A stretch of 64,000 bases of DNA from Streptomyces werraensis (GCA_014656175.1 BNBX01000002.1:748776-812775); one strand, 5' to 3'. Shown: positions 34,081 through 44,188, numbered from the stretch's first letter. Made by a program: numbers and translations. Notes: a model not told the origin generated them from the letters alone.

Positions 34081-36996
34081 CTATTCGAGAAGCTCCGCGT
34101 ACGCGCCCATGGCCGTGGCGATGTCCGCCTGGGCCCAGAACCGGTGGTACGTGAAGACCGGCGCGGCGCCGCCCTTCAGATAGCTCTCGATCTTCGACCA
34201 GGCCGGGTCGTCCTTGTAGAAGGAGCGGATCGAGACGAACGTCGACGAGGAGTCGATCCGGTCGCCGTTCGGCATGGTGCCGGTCCAGCCGGACGGGACG
34301 TACACCGGGTCGTCGAAGCGCTCGTAGTCGGCGCGGGTCTCCGGGACGGCGATGCCGAGGTCGTCCTGGTGGTTCTCCCACATGCCGTCCAGCAGCGCCT
34401 TCGCCGTCCGGGCCGCCTCGGTGTCACCGGAGCGGGCGGCGTAGTACGTCAGGATCTTGGCGTAGGCGCCGGCCACACCGACGTCGTTCGTGTAGTCGAC
34501 GACCTCCACGTGCAGCCCGCTGTTGGCGCCCGGCGACGAGGGGTTCCAGGTGTCGGGCTTGCCGGACCACTTCAGCGTGGACGGGAAGCGGAACGAACCG
34601 TCCGGGTTGACCGTGGTCTCGGACAGCGCCCAGTCGACCCACTTGTCGAGGACCGCCTTGGCCTGCGCGTTGCCCGTCTGCTGGTACACCTCGGCCACCC
34701 GCTCGAGCGACCACGCCTGGAAGCCGAACCACTGGTTCGACGGCGGGTCGTGGTACACCGGCTTCTCGTCGTAGTACATGCCGTAGAAGGTCGGTGTGCC
34801 GGACGGCGGGGTGGTGTAGCGGCCCGCCCAGCTGTTGGTCGCCCCGCCCGCGATGGCGCCCTCGTCGGACTGCAGCCAGCGGTAGAACTCCAGCTGCCGC
34901 TGGTAGGACTTGGCCCAGTCCTCCGCGCCGGTCGCCGACTTCGGCTTCAGCGGCGCGTGGTTGGCCAGCGCGTACGCGGCGAGCGGGTTCTGGTACCCGC
35001 CGTGTGCGTGGCTGGAGCCGATGCGCCAGGACCAGCCCGCCGAGGTGTCGGTGGCGCCGCCCCAGGCGTAGTACCAGGAGAGCAGGTAGTGCGAGGCGTC
35101 CTTGCCGGTGCCGGCCGGGCAGGACGTGCTGGTGCAGTTGCCGATCTTCTTGAAGTACTTGTCGTACATCGCGTAGCGCAGGTAGTCGCCCATCTTGGCG
35201 GCCTTGGCGACGGTCCCGGCGACCTCGCCGCCCTTGCCCTGCTCCTTCGCCCACAGGTCGGCCCAGTACGCCGCCTGCACCGCGCGCGCGTCGGCGTCGG
35301 GGGCGTTGGTGAACTTCCACTGCCTGGCGTAGGACGCGTCCTTGGTGAACAGGTCCAGATAGCCGTTCCTGCCCCCGTACTTGAAGGCGTCACAGGTGGG
35401 CTGGGTGACGGTCTCCCACACCGACTCCTGCGGGCCGCGCTGGAAGGTGTTGATGTAGGACGGGCCGGTGTCGGACGGCCCGGCCTCGCACTTGCCGGGC
35501 GAGTTGCCGTAGCCGTAGACGTTGTCCACGTCCTGGATCCAGTGCATGCCGTACACGTCGGCGGTGCCGTACGCGGACCTCAGCTCGGCCGCGATCGGGT
35601 CACGGCCGACGGAGACGCCGGAGTCGAGCTGCGACGGGTACTCGTTCGGGGTGTCGTGCTCGGGCGCGTACGTCGCCGGCTTCGAGGGGTCGTAGAAGGA
35701 GGTGGTCGGCTGGTCGGCGGAGGTCGGGATGGCGTAGCGCTCCATCGTCCCCCAGGCGTCGTTGAACCGCGTCCAGTCCCCGGTGATCCTGCCGTACATG
35801 GCCTGCAGCCACAGCAGGTAGCTGTACGCCTCCGAGGTGGTCTCGTGACCGTGGTCCGGCGCCTCGACGATCAGCGTCTCGACCGAGTGGTACGGGATGC
35901 CCTCGGGGGAGAAGTAGCCGTTCGCCGGGTCGGTGATCTTGTCGTAGAGCTCCAGGAAGCGGCTCTCGTACGACTTGGTCGCGCCCAGCTGGGTCACGGT
36001 CACCGCGGCCTTGGCGTGGCCGGGCGCCGTGGACTCGAAGACCGCCGAGCCGGTGCCGTCGGAGTCGGCGGCGACGGTCACCTTCTGCGCGGTGCTCCAG
36101 TTGGACGGCGTGAAGGTGAGGGTCGCGCCGGAGGACACCGACAGCCCCGTGTTGCCGCTCGCCCGTGCCGTCGTGACGGTGACGTTCGCGCTCGGCTGCT
36201 TGGACAGCTTCACCTCGAAGGTGCCCGATTCGCCCTGCCGCACGCCCAGCTGGGACGGGCTCGCGACCACGGCGGGACCCGAGGCGACCGTGATGCCGAC
36301 CGGGGTGGAGGAGGCGGAGGCGCCCAGGCTGTCGTACGCCTTCGCGACCAGCGAGTGGGCGCCGACGGCCAGGCCGCCGACCGACAGCGTGAACGGCGCG
36401 GAGGTGTCCGTCCCGAGCAGTTCGGTGTCGTCGTAGAACTCCACCTTGGTGATGGTGGCCTGGTCGGCTGCGGCGGCCGTGGCCGCGAGCGGCACGGTCT
36501 CGCCCTGCGAGTAGACCGAGCCCGCCGCCGGGCTGGTCAGCACGGCGATGGGCGGCTGGTGGGCGCCCACGCAGGCGGTGCCGTTGACCGAGAAGGAGGT
36601 GGGCGCGGTGTTGGTGCCGCTGTAGGAGAACTGGGCGCCCGTGGTGACCGCGGCGCCGGCGGCGATCCGGCCGTTGTGCCCGGCGTTCTTCACGGTGACG
36701 GTGGAGCCGGACTGGGACCAGCTGCCGTTCCAGCCGTTCACCAGGCGCTGGTTGCCCGTGTAGCCGTACGTCAGGGTCCAGCCGTCGATGACGTCCGAAC
36801 CACGGTTGGTGACGGTCAGGTCGGCGGTGAAGCCCGACCCCCAGTCGTTCGTCCTGTAGTCCACGCTGCACTGGACGGCCGCCGCCCGGGCGGGGGTGGT
36901 ACCCGTCGACAGCATCGTCAGCGGCAGTGCGAGAGCGGTCACGGCGACCGCTAAGAGACGGCGCACGCCACCGCGTCTGCGGGGTGGGGGATGCAT
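34081..36996 (-). CDS. Secreted GH48 cellobiohydrolase with N-terminal CBM2
   Basis: 971 residues. Signal peptide [20 protein letters not shown], then CBM2 (about 38-140; [20 protein letters not shown] with Trp at the binding face), an Ig-like module (about 145-235, [20 protein letters not shown]), a Calx-beta/X2-like module (about 237-335), and the GH48 domain to the end. GH48 marks: [20 protein letters not shown], then [20 protein letters not shown] with the catalytic Glu. GH48 enzymes act processively from the reducing ends of cellulose. GAAGGA precedes ATG 36996. A TTGACC-N18-ACTATG promoter and a perfect CebR box lie upstream. Confidence 0.93.
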   Translation of the reverse strand: MHPPPRRRGGVRRLLAVAVTALALPLTMLSTGTTPARAAAVQCSVDYRTNDWGSGFTADLTVTNRGSDVIDGWTLTYGYTGNQRLVNGWNGSWSQSGSTVTVKNAGHNGRIAAGAAVTTGAQFSYSGTNTAPTSFSVNGTACVGAHQPPIAVLTSPAAGSVYSQGETVPLAATAAAADQATITKVEFYDDTELLGTDTSAPFTLSVGGLAVGAHSLVAKAYDSLGASASSTPVGITVASGPAVVASPSQLGVRQGESGTFEVKLSKQPSANVTVTTARASGNTGLSVSSGATLTFTPSNWSTAQKVTVAADSDGTGSAVFESTAPGHAKAAVTVTQLGATKSYESRFLELYDKITDPANGYFSPEGIPYHSVETLIVEAPDHGHETTSEAYSYLLWLQAMYGRITGDWTRFNDAWGTMERYAIPTSADQPTTSFYDPSKPATYAPEHDTPNEYPSQLDSGVSVGRDPIAAELRSAYGTADVYGMHWIQDVDNVYGYGNSPGKCEAGPSDTGPSYINTFQRGPQESVWETVTQPTCDAFKYGGRNGYLDLFTKDASYARQWKFTNAPDADARAVQAAYWADLWAKEQGKGGEVAGTVAKAAKMGDYLRYAMYDKYFKKIGNCTSTSCPAGTGKDASHYLLSWYYAWGGATDTSAGWSWRIGSSHAHGGYQNPLAAYALANHAPLKPKSATGAEDWAKSYQRQLEFYRWLQSDEGAIAGGATNSWAGRYTTPPSGTPTFYGMYYDEKPVYHDPPSNQWFGFQAWSLERVAEVYQQTGNAQAKAVLDKWVDWALSETTVNPDGSFRFPSTLKWSGKPDTWNPSSPGANSGLHVEVVDYTNDVGVAGAYAKILTYYAARSGDTEAARTAKALLDGMWENHQDDLGIAVPETRADYERFDDPVYVPSGWTGTMPNGDRIDSSSTFVSIRSFYKDDPAWSKIESYLKGGAAPVFTYHRFWAQADIATAMGAYAELLE

Positions 36997-37041
36997 GGTG
37001 CTGGTCCTTCCTGCGACTCGACATGTCAAGGCTTGAACCAG

Positions 37042-37055
37042 TGGGAGCGCTCCCA
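37042..37055. promoter_or_regulatory. CebR box (perfect palindrome) before GH48
   Basis: TGGGAGCGCTCCCA, the full 14-base CebR operator of Streptomyces, 46 bases before the GH48 start. CebR is a LacI-type repressor released by cello-oligosaccharides. It borders the -10 region of the GH48 promoter. Confidence 0.9.
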
Positions 37056-37083
37056 TAGTGGGGACGGGGTGGTGACCGGTCAA
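37054..37083 (-). promoter_or_regulatory. GH48 promoter candidate
   Basis: On the minus strand TTGACC (37083-37078), 18 bases, ACTATG (37059-37054). The -10 end overlaps the CebR box by two bases, so repressor binding would block it. Confidence 0.5.
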
Positions 37084-37184
37084 CCCTTGGTGCGAATCGA
37101 AAACATTCGACGGCCCGAGACATGCCAAAGTCCGCACACCCTCTGTTCTTCATCGTCACTTGGCGCTAGCTTCATGTGCACCAG

Positions 37185-37198
37185 TGGGAGCGGTTCCA
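37185..37198. promoter_or_regulatory. CebR box (imperfect) before GH6
   Basis: TGGGAGCGGTTCCA differs from the palindrome TGGGAGCGCTCCCA at two places. It follows a possible -10 TAGCTT by 12 bases, an apt place for repression of the plus-strand GH6 gene. Confidence 0.75.
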
Positions 37199-37491
37199 TC
37201 AGTCGACGCGTCGGGTCACGACGCGTCCGAGCTGCAAGGAGTCGCTCGATGAGCCACCCCCCGCGTTCAGTACTTTTAGCCACCCCCGTGCACGTGTGGA
37301 GCACCTGACGCGGGGGCGCTCGTCACCGTGGGATCCCTGTGCCGTCGTGCTGCCCGGAGACGTCCGGCCGGCATCACGGACCCGCCCGTGCGGTTCCGGG
37401 ACGGCATCCCCCACCCCGTAAGGCACCAGGCCGCGCGAACGTCCGCGCGCGCCCACAAGGAACGCCCCCTACGGATAAGGAAACCCGCACA

Positions 37492-39210
37492 ATGAGTCGC
37501 ACCAGAACCGCGCTCCTCGCCGCCATGGCGCTGGTCGCCGGCGCCACCGGGTCGGCGATCGCCGCCGTCCCGGGCGACGCCGGCGCGGCCGCCGTCCCCT
37601 GCACCGTGGACTACAAGGTGCAGAACCAGTGGGACACCGGCTTCACCGCGTCCGTGACGGTCACCAACCACGGCGCCGCGAAGTCGTCGTGGGCGGTGAA
37701 GTGGACCTACGCCGGGAACCAGAAGGTGACCAGCGGCTGGAACGCAAAGATCACCCAGTCCGGCGCGAACGTCACCGCGGCCAACGAGTCGTACAACGCC
37801 ACGCTCGCCAGTGGAGGCTCCGCCACCTTCGGCTTCCAGGGCAGCTACAGCGGCACCAACGCCGTCCCCGCCACCTTCACCCTCGACGGCGTGACCTGCA
37901 ACGTCGACTCCGGCGGGCCGACCGACCCGCCGGACCCGACCGATCCGCCTCCGGGCAACCGCGTCGACAACCCCTACGACGGCGCCAAGGTCTACGTGAA
38001 CCCCGAGTGGTCCGCGAACGCCGCCGCCGAGCCGGGCGGCAGCCGCATCGCGAACCAGCCCACCGGTGTCTGGCTGGATCGCATCGCCGCCATCAACGGG
38101 GCGGGCGGCAAGATGGGTCTGCGGGACCACCTCGACGAGGCCCTGGAACAGAAGGGCTCCGGCGAACTCGTCGTCCAGCTCGTCATCTACAACCTGCCGG
38201 GCCGCGACTGTGCCGCCCTCGCCTCCAACGGCGAGCTCGGCCCCACGGAGATCAACCGCTACAAGAGCGAGTACATCGACCCGATCGCGGAGATCCTCGC
38301 CGACTCCAAGTACGCCTCGCTGCGGATCGTCACCACGGTCGAGATCGACTCCCTGCCCAACCTGGTCACCAACGTGTCGCCGCGGGCCACCGCCACGCCG
38401 AACTGCGACACGATGAAGGCCAACGGCAACTACGTGAAGGGCGTCGGCTACGCCCTGAACAAGCTGGGTGACGTGCCCAACGTCTACAACTACGTGGACG
38501 CCGGACACCACGGCTGGCTGGGCTGGGACGACAACTTCGGCGCCTCCGCCGAGATGTTCAAGCAGGCCGCGACCGCCGAGGGCGCGACCGTCGCCGACGT
38601 GCACGGTTTCATCGCCAACACGGCCAACTACAGCGCGTTGAAGGAGGACCACTTCTCCGTCAACGACACGGTGGCGGGCAAGTCCGTGCGCGAGTCCAAG
38701 TGGGTCAGCTGGAACCGCTACGTCGACGAGCTGTCGTACGCCCAGGCCCTGCGTGAGAAGCTGGTCTCGCTCGGCTTCGACTCGAAGATCGGCATGCTGA
38801 TCGACACCTCCCGCAACGGCTGGGGCGGGGCGAACCGGCCCACCGGGCCCGGCGCGACGACCAGCGTGGACACCTACGTCGACGGCGGCCGCTACGACCG
38901 CCGCTTCAACACCGGCAACTGGTGCAACCAGGCCGGAGCCGGACTGGGTGAGCGGCCCCAGGCGTCCCCCGAGCCCGGTATCGACGCCTACGTGTGGATG
39001 AAGCCGCCGGGTGAGTCCGACGGTGCGAGCAAGGCCATCGACAACGACGAGGGCAAGGGCTTCGACCGGATGTGCGACCCCACGTACACCGGCAACCCGC
39101 GGAACGACAACAACATGTCGGGGGCGCTCGCCGACGCCCCGATCTCCGGGCACTGGTTCTCCGCCCAGTTCCAGGAGCTGATGAGGAACGCCTACCCGCC
39201 GCTGTCGTGA
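37492..39210 (+). CDS. Secreted GH6 cellobiohydrolase with N-terminal CBM2
   Basis: 572 residues. Signal peptide RTALLAAMALVAGATGSAIA; CBM2 at about 35-135 (CTVDYKVQNQWDTGFTASVT); Pro/Thr/Asp linker (TDPPDPTDPP); GH6 domain from about 160. Marks: VDNPYDGAKVYVNPEWSANA, LVIYNLPGRDCAALASNGEL with the catalytic Asp region, YNYVDAGHHGWLGWDDN, and IGMLIDTSRNGWGG. The long loops and size fit the exo-acting type (like Thermobifida Cel6B) that attacks non-reducing ends, the complement of GH48. ATG 37492 follows ATAAGG; a CebR box controls it. A strong terminator follows. Confidence 0.93.
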   Translation: MSRTRTALLAAMALVAGATGSAIAAVPGDAGAAAVPCTVDYKVQNQWDTGFTASVTVTNHGAAKSSWAVKWTYAGNQKVTSGWNAKITQSGANVTAANESYNATLASGGSATFGFQGSYSGTNAVPATFTLDGVTCNVDSGGPTDPPDPTDPPPGNRVDNPYDGAKVYVNPEWSANAAAEPGGSRIANQPTGVWLDRIAAINGAGGKMGLRDHLDEALEQKGSGELVVQLVIYNLPGRDCAALASNGELGPTEINRYKSEYIDPIAEILADSKYASLRIVTTVEIDSLPNLVTNVSPRATATPNCDTMKANGNYVKGVGYALNKLGDVPNVYNYVDAGHHGWLGWDDNFGASAEMFKQAATAEGATVADVHGFIANTANYSALKEDHFSVNDTVAGKSVRESKWVSWNRYVDELSYAQALREKLVSLGFDSKIGMLIDTSRNGWGGANRPTGPGATTSVDTYVDGGRYDRRFNTGNWCNQAGAGLGERPQASPEPGIDAYVWMKPPGESDGASKAIDNDEGKGFDRMCDPTYTGNPRNDNNMSGALADAPISGHWFSAQFQELMRNAYPPLS

Positions 39211-39223
39211 CGGGCTGACCCGC

Positions 39224-39279
39224 GTCCGCCGGGCCCGGACCCTTCAGGGGCCCGGGCCCGGCGGACCCATGTCCTTTTT
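39224..39279 (+). terminator. Strong intrinsic terminator after GH6
   Basis: Perfect 15-base arms 39224-39238 (GTCCGCCGGGCCCGG) and 39252-39266, loop of 13, followed by a T5 run at 39274-39278. One of few T-run terminators in the window. Confidence 0.88.
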
Positions 39280-39373
39280 CCGGTCCGGCGTTTTGCTGTA
39301 CCGGCAACATGGTTTGCCCGTCCCCGGTGCGTCGTCGCACGCTGGCCGCATCCGAGCGGAGAGGCTGACCACC

Positions 39374-40282
39374 ATGGCGCACCACCACCACGCACACGGC
39401 CACGACGAGCACCGTCACGAGCAGGGACGGCACGACCACGAGCACCTCGACTGGGCCGAGATGGCGCCCCTGCTGGAGAGCCAGGCGGAACTGTTCACCC
39501 CGCTGTACGAGCATGCCCTGGCCTGGCTGGCCAAGGAGGTCACCGAACCAGGGCTGATCGTGGACGCCGGCAGCGGACCGGGCGTGATCTCGGGCCTGTT
39601 CGCCGAGACCTTCCCGGGCGCCCGGATCGTGGCCGTCGACGGTTCGGAACCGCTGCTGGAGCGGGCCCTCGCCCGCGCCGAACGCCTCGGCGCCGGCGAC
39701 CGCTTCGCCACCCTGACCGGCGACATGCCGGGCGTGCTGGCCGAGCTGGACTACCCGGCCGACCTGCTGTGGGCCAGCCGCAGCATCCACCACCTCGGTG
39801 ACCAGGGCGCGGCACTCGCGGCCTGCGTCGAGCGGCTCGCGCCCGGCGGCACGCTCGCCGTGATGGAGGGCGGACTGCCCTCCCGCTTCCTGCCGCGCGA
39901 CATCGGCTTCGGCCGCCCCGGCCTCAAGGCCCGCATCGACGCCGTGGAGGAGGACCGGTTCACCCGCATGCGGGAGGAACTGCCGGGCTCGGTGGCCCAG
40001 GTGGAGGACTGGCCCGCCCTGCTCACCGCGGCCGGCCTGCACCACACCCGCTCGCGCACCTTCCTCCTCGACCTTCCGGCCCCGGTCCCGGACCGCGCCC
40101 GCGCCTACGTCGTCGAGTCCCTCACCCGCACCCGCGACATGCTCGGCGAGCATCTCGACCCCGACGACCGCGCCGCCCTCGACCGTCTCGTCGACCCGGA
40201 CGACCCGGCGAGCGTGCACCACCGCCCGGACGTCTTCGTCCTCGCGGCCCACACGGTCCATGCGGGGGTACGGCCGGTGTGA
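39374..40282 (+). CDS. Class I methyltransferase with His-rich N-terminus
   Basis: 302 residues. Residues 2-25 read AHHHHAHGHDEHRHEQGRH and on, with about half His, a probable metal-binding head. The methyltransferase fold follows: LIVDAGSGPGVISGLFAETF, RIVAVDGSEPLLERALARAE, TLTGDMPGVLAELDYPADLL and LAPGGTLAVMEGG. GAGAGG precedes ATG 39374. Substrate unknown. The GH6 terminator isolates it from the cellulase locus. Confidence 0.85.
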   Translation: MAHHHHAHGHDEHRHEQGRHDHEHLDWAEMAPLLESQAELFTPLYEHALAWLAKEVTEPGLIVDAGSGPGVISGLFAETFPGARIVAVDGSEPLLERALARAERLGAGDRFATLTGDMPGVLAELDYPADLLWASRSIHHLGDQGAALAACVERLAPGGTLAVMEGGLPSRFLPRDIGFGRPGLKARIDAVEEDRFTRMREELPGSVAQVEDWPALLTAAGLHHTRSRTFLLDLPAPVPDRARAYVVESLTRTRDMLGEHLDPDDRAALDRLVDPDDPASVHHRPDVFVLAAHTVHAGVRPV

Positions 40283-40351
40283 CGCCTTGACCTCGACAGC
40301 GCTCCAAGTGATGGACTCCCTGGCACACATCGAGACGACAGGGGAGTTCCC

Positions 40352-41056
40352 ATGACCGACGACACGCGGGTCACGCTCGTCACCGGAGGCGGGACCGGGA
40401 TCGGCGCCGCCGTGGCACGGCGGCTGCTGGAGGCGGGGGAGGCGGTCGCCGTCACCGGCCGCCGGGAGGAGCGGCTGCACGCGTTCGCCAAGGAACTCGG
40501 GGAGCCCGAGAGGCTGCTGACGCTTCCCGGCAACGCGGCCGACCACGCCGACGTGCAGGGCGCCGTCGACGCGGTGCTGGAGCGGTTCGGGCGGCTGGAC
40601 GCCGTCGTCGCCAACGCCGGGTACGCCCTGCACGACACCGTCGCCGACGGCGACCCCGCCGGGTGGACCGACATGGTGCTCACCAACGTGCTGGGGCCCG
40701 CCCTGCTGATCCGGGCCTCCGTCGACGCGCTCCGGCACAGCCGCGGGCGGATCGTGCTCGTGGGCAGCGTCGCCGGGTTCGTGCCCACGCCCGGCAATCT
40801 GTACGGGGCCACCAAGTACGCGGTGACCGGGCTCGCCGAGAACACGCGGCGGCAGGTCACCGACTGGGGAATCGGGGTGACGCTGATCGCGCCGGGCCGG
40901 GTGGAGACGCCGTTCTGGGCCGAGCAGGACGTGACGTCACTGGGGCGCATGCTCACCGCCGACCAGATCGCCGGGTCGGTGGTGTGGGCGCTCGGCCAGC
41001 CGGAGGGCGTGGACGTGAACACCGTGGTCGTCCGGCCCCTGGGACAGCCCAACTGA
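40352..41056 (+). CDS. Short-chain dehydrogenase/reductase (SDR)
   Basis: 234 residues. Classical SDR: VTLVTGGGTGIGAAVARRLL with the TGxxxGIG cofactor motif, VTGRREERLHAF, VVANAGYAL (NAG), a catalytic Ser in VLVGSVAGF and YGATKYAV (YxxxK). Arg in GRREER suggests NADP preference. Substrate unknown. GGGGAG precedes the ATG. Ends at a long hairpin shared with the convergent aldo/keto reductase gene. Confidence 0.9.
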   Translation: MTDDTRVTLVTGGGTGIGAAVARRLLEAGEAVAVTGRREERLHAFAKELGEPERLLTLPGNAADHADVQGAVDAVLERFGRLDAVVANAGYALHDTVADGDPAGWTDMVLTNVLGPALLIRASVDALRHSRGRIVLVGSVAGFVPTPGNLYGATKYAVTGLAENTRRQVTDWGIGVTLIAPGRVETPFWAEQDVTSLGRMLTADQIAGSVVWALGQPEGVDVNTVVVRPLGQPN

Positions 41057-41070
41057 CCGGTGCGCGAACG

Positions 41071-41111
41071 CCGGTGGCCGGCCACCCGTCACCACGGGGG
41101 CCGGCCACCGG
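41071..41111. terminator. Long bidirectional hairpin between SDR and AKR genes
   Basis: CCGGTGGCCGGCC (41071-41083) pairs exactly with GGCCGGCCACCGG (41099-41111); inside, CCCGT (41085-41089) pairs with ACGGG (41094-41098), one bulged A, loop CACC. About 18 pairs, between two convergent stops (41056, 41123). Confidence 0.85.
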
Positions 41112-41122
41112 AGTGCGTGCCG

Positions 41123-41956
41123 TCAGCCCTGGTTGAACTCCGCGGGGTGCGGACCGGTCCGCCGGTCCTCGTTCAGCGCGCTGATCGCCGCCAGGTCCTC
41201 GGCGTCCAGGGTGAACCCGAAGACGTCGATGTTCTCCTCGATGCGGGACGGCGTCACCGACTTGGGGATGACGATGTTGCCCAGCTGGAGGTGCCAGCGC
41301 AGCACCACCTGGGCGGGCGTACGGCCGTGCTTCTGCGCGATGGCCACGATGGCCGGGATCTCCAGGACGCCCTTGCCGGATCCGAGCGGGGACCAGGCCT
41401 CGGTGGCGATGCCCTGCTCCGCGTGGTACTCCCGGGAGGCGGCCTGCTGGAGGTGCGGGTGCAGCTCGATCTGGTTGACCGCCGGGACGACCGACGTCTC
41501 CCCGGTCAGGCGCTCCAGGTGCTCCGGCAGGAAGTTGGACACGCCGATCGCGCGCACCCGCCCGTCCGACAGCAGCTTCTCGAACGCCTTGTACGTGTCG
41601 ACGTACAGGTCGCGGGCCGGGGTCGGCCAGTGGATGAGGTACAGGTCGACGTAGTCGAGGCCGAGCTTGGACAGCGAGGTGTCGAAGGCCTTGAGGGTGG
41701 AGTCGTACCCGTGGTCGCTGTTCCACAGCTTGGTCGTGACGAAGATGTCCTCACGGGGGATGCCCGACCGCGCGATGGCCTTGCCGGTGCCCTCCTCGTT
41801 GCCGTAGGCCGCCGCTGTGTCGATGCTGCGGTAGCCGGCCTCCAGCGCCGCCGCCACGGCCGTCTCGGCCTCCGCGTCCGGTACCTGCCAGACGCCGAAG
41901 CCCAGCTGGGGCATCTCGACGCCGTTGTTCAGGGTGATCGGGGGGACCTTGCTCAC
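41123..41956 (-). CDS. Aldo/keto reductase
   Basis: 277 residues. AKR5-type pattern: ITLNNGVEMPQLGFGVWQV, YRSIDTAAAYGNEEGTGKAI with Asp and Tyr of the tetrad, FVTTKLWNSDHGYD (Lys), DLYLIHWPTP (His), and IVIPKSVTPSRIEENIDVF for NADPH binding. Reduces carbonyl compounds such as 2,5-diketogluconate in well-studied members; the substrate here is not known. The SDR gene next to it is convergent, not in an operon. Confidence 0.92.
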   Translation of the reverse strand: MSKVPPITLNNGVEMPQLGFGVWQVPDAEAETAVAAALEAGYRSIDTAAAYGNEEGTGKAIARSGIPREDIFVTTKLWNSDHGYDSTLKAFDTSLSKLGLDYVDLYLIHWPTPARDLYVDTYKAFEKLLSDGRVRAIGVSNFLPEHLERLTGETSVVPAVNQIELHPHLQQAASREYHAEQGIATEAWSPLGSGKGVLEIPAIVAIAQKHGRTPAQVVLRWHLQLGNIVIPKSVTPSRIEENIDVFGFTLDAEDLAAISALNEDRRTGPHPAEFNQG

Positions 41957-42039
41957 GAGCTCTCGATCCTTCGGTTGTGGTCAGGTGGTACCCCCATGGT
42001 CAACGATCACGGCCCGCACCGCATTCCTGACCGGTGAAT

Positions 42040-43866
42040 TCACGCCCGGTACAGCGCCTCGACCTCTTCGGTGTACGCCTTCTCGATGGCCTTGCGCTTC
42101 AGCTTCAACGACGGGGTGAGCAGCCCGTGCTCCTCGGTGAACGGCTGCGCGAGGATGCGGAAGGTGCGGATCGACTCGGCCTGCGAGACCAGGGTGTTGG
42201 CGGCGACCACGGCGCGCCGCACCTCCGTCTCCAGATCCGGATCGCGCACCAGTTCGGCCGGGGACAGCCGCGGCTTCCCCCGCATCGCCAGCCAGTGCTC
42301 GACCGCCTCCTGGTCCAGCGTGACCAGTGCGGCCACGTACGGCCGGTCGTTGCCGACCACGATGCACTGGTTGACCAGCGGATGGTCGCGCACCCGCTCC
42401 TCCAGCACGCCCGGCGAGACGCTCTTGCCGCCGGACGTCACCAGGATCTCCTTCTTCCGCCCGGTGATGGTCAGATAGCCGTCCTCGTCGAGTGAGCCCA
42501 GGTCGCCGGTGGCCAGCCAGCCGTCGTGCAGCGTCTCGTCGGTGGCCTTGGAGTTGTTGAGGTAGCCCTGGAAGACGTTCTCGCCGTGCAGCCAGATCTC
42601 GCCGTCGTCCGCGATGTGCACACTCACCCCGGGGACCGGCTGTCCTACCGTGCCGTAACGGGTGCGCTCGGGCGGGTTGGCGGTGGCCGCCGCGGTCGAC
42701 TCGGTCAGCCCGTACCCCTCGTAGACGTGCACGCCGGCGCCCGCGAAGAACAGGCCGAGGCGCCGGTCCATCGCCGAGCCGCCCGACATGGCGTGCCGGA
42801 TCCTGCCGCCCATCGCGGCACGGATCTTGGAGTACACGAGCTTCTCGAACAGCTGGTGCTGCATCCGCAGCCCCGCGGACGGGCCCGGACCGGTGCCCCA
42901 GGCTCTCGCCTCCATCGCGTCGGCGTACCGCACGGCCACGTCGACCGCCTTCTCGAACGGCCCGGCGCGCCCCTCCCGCTCGGCCTTGCGCCGCGCCGCG
43001 TTGAACACCTTCTCGAAGATGTACGGCACGGCCAGGATGAACGTCGGCCGGAACGCCGCCAGGTCGGGCATCAGCGCGGCCGCGTTGAGCTGCGGCTGGT
43101 GGCCGAACTTCACCTTGCCGCGGATCGCCGCGACCTCCACCATCCGCCCGAAGACGTGCGCCAGCGGCAGGAACAGCAGCGTCGACGCCTCGTCGCCCCG
43201 CTTGGAGTGGAACACCGGCTCCCAGCGCTCGATGACGGTGTCCGCCTCGTACATGAAATTGCCGTGCGAGAGCACGCAGCCCTTGGGACGGCCGGTGGTG
43301 CCCGAGGTGTAGATGACCGTCGCCACCGAGTCGGGGGTGACCGCCCTGCGGTGCCGGTGCACCACGTCGTCCTCGAGGTGCGCGCCCGCGTCGTACAGCT
43401 CCTGCACCGCGCCCGCGTCGAGCTGCCACAGCCGGCGCATCCGTGGCAGCCGGTCGATGACCGTCGCGATCGTCATCGCCTGGTCCTCGTGCTCCACGAT
43501 CGCCGCCGACACCTCCGCGTCGTGCAGCATCCACGAGCACTGCTCGGCCGACGACGTCGGGTAGACAGGGACGACCTGCGCGCCGACCGACCACAGCGCG
43601 AAGTCGAACAGGGTCCACTCGTAGCGGGTGCGGGACATGATCGCGACGCGGTCGCCGAACCGGATCCCGCTCGCCAGCAGGCCCTTCGCCAGGGCGAGCA
43701 CCTCGTCACGGAACTCGGCTGAGGTCACGTCGCGCCAGTGGCCGCCCTCGTCCTTGCGGCCGAGCGCCACGCGCAGCGGCTCCTCCTCGGCGTACTGGAA
43801 CACCACGTCGGCCAGACCGCCCACCGCGGGCGCCTGTGACAACGGAGGGTTGGTGAACTCGCGCAA
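42040..43866 (-). CDS. Long-chain fatty acid-CoA ligase
   Basis: 608 residues, AMP-forming ligase. TVIYTSGTTGRPKGCVLSHG (P-loop), a ENPPERTRYG-like region following VYEGYGLTESTAAATAN, WLATGDLGSLDEDGYLTITG, RKKEILVTSGGKSVSPGVLE and a C-terminal LKLKRKAIEKAY with the catalytic Lys. These are the marks of FadD/FAA-type acyl-CoA ligases. Acts in fatty-acid activation. Single gene, preceded by a 322-base gap. Confidence 0.93.
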   Translation of the reverse strand: MREFTNPPLSQAPAVGGLADVVFQYAEEEPLRVALGRKDEGGHWRDVTSAEFRDEVLALAKGLLASGIRFGDRVAIMSRTRYEWTLFDFALWSVGAQVVPVYPTSSAEQCSWMLHDAEVSAAIVEHEDQAMTIATVIDRLPRMRRLWQLDAGAVQELYDAGAHLEDDVVHRHRRAVTPDSVATVIYTSGTTGRPKGCVLSHGNFMYEADTVIERWEPVFHSKRGDEASTLLFLPLAHVFGRMVEVAAIRGKVKFGHQPQLNAAALMPDLAAFRPTFILAVPYIFEKVFNAARRKAEREGRAGPFEKAVDVAVRYADAMEARAWGTGPGPSAGLRMQHQLFEKLVYSKIRAAMGGRIRHAMSGGSAMDRRLGLFFAGAGVHVYEGYGLTESTAAATANPPERTRYGTVGQPVPGVSVHIADDGEIWLHGENVFQGYLNNSKATDETLHDGWLATGDLGSLDEDGYLTITGRKKEILVTSGGKSVSPGVLEERVRDHPLVNQCIVVGNDRPYVAALVTLDQEAVEHWLAMRGKPRLSPAELVRDPDLETEVRRAVVAANTLVSQAESIRTFRILAQPFTEEHGLLTPSLKLKRKAIEKAYTEEVEALYRA

Positions 43867-44188
43867 TCCCGCTCCCCGCTTCCTGGCGCCCGGACCGGTG
43901 CGGCAACACCGTCGTCCCGCACAGCGCGGTGAAAGCTACCCCACGGGATCCGGGGGCGGGAGGGGGTGGAAAACCGCGCAAAGGGCACGAAACCGCCGAC
44001 CGGTGAAGGAGAAACCTCGCAAGTGGGTAGGGTCCGGGCACGATCCTGACGGCGGAGTAAGTTCCGGTGCCGTAATCTCCACGGAATCTGTACGACCGCA
44101 TGACCCGCCCATGGGCGGCGCAACGGCCCTCACCCAGCTCAGCGCACGGACGGCCCGGACCGTCACTCCTGTCCGGACGTCGTCCCCG
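43867..44188. other. 322-base gap before the acyl-CoA ligase gene
   Basis: No gene supported. On the minus strand a TAGCTT -10-like element lies near 43935, which could serve the ligase. A 12-base palindrome CGCCCATGGGCG lies near 44107. The part near the LysR stop contains partial GTCCGGAC repeats but no clean terminator. Confidence 0.5.

Larger units (their letters stand above)
36997..37491. other. 495-base divergent control region between GH48 and GH6
   Basis: No gene seen. It holds the two CebR boxes, the GH48 promoter, a possible GH6 -10 element TAGCTT (37167-37172), and long 5' leaders of about 300 bases before GH6. The centre (37085-37175) is notably richer in A and T than the surrounding DNA. 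Confidence 0.7.

Noticed and set aside
39374..39448. Cloning His-tag in the methyltransferase
   Set aside because: The His run is mixed with Ala, Gly, Asp, Glu and Arg, continues for 25 residues, and uses native codons; it is not a vector tag.
41123..41956. SDR and aldo/keto reductase genes as one pathway operon
   Set aside because: They are convergent and separated by a strong bidirectional hairpin, so they are separate units.
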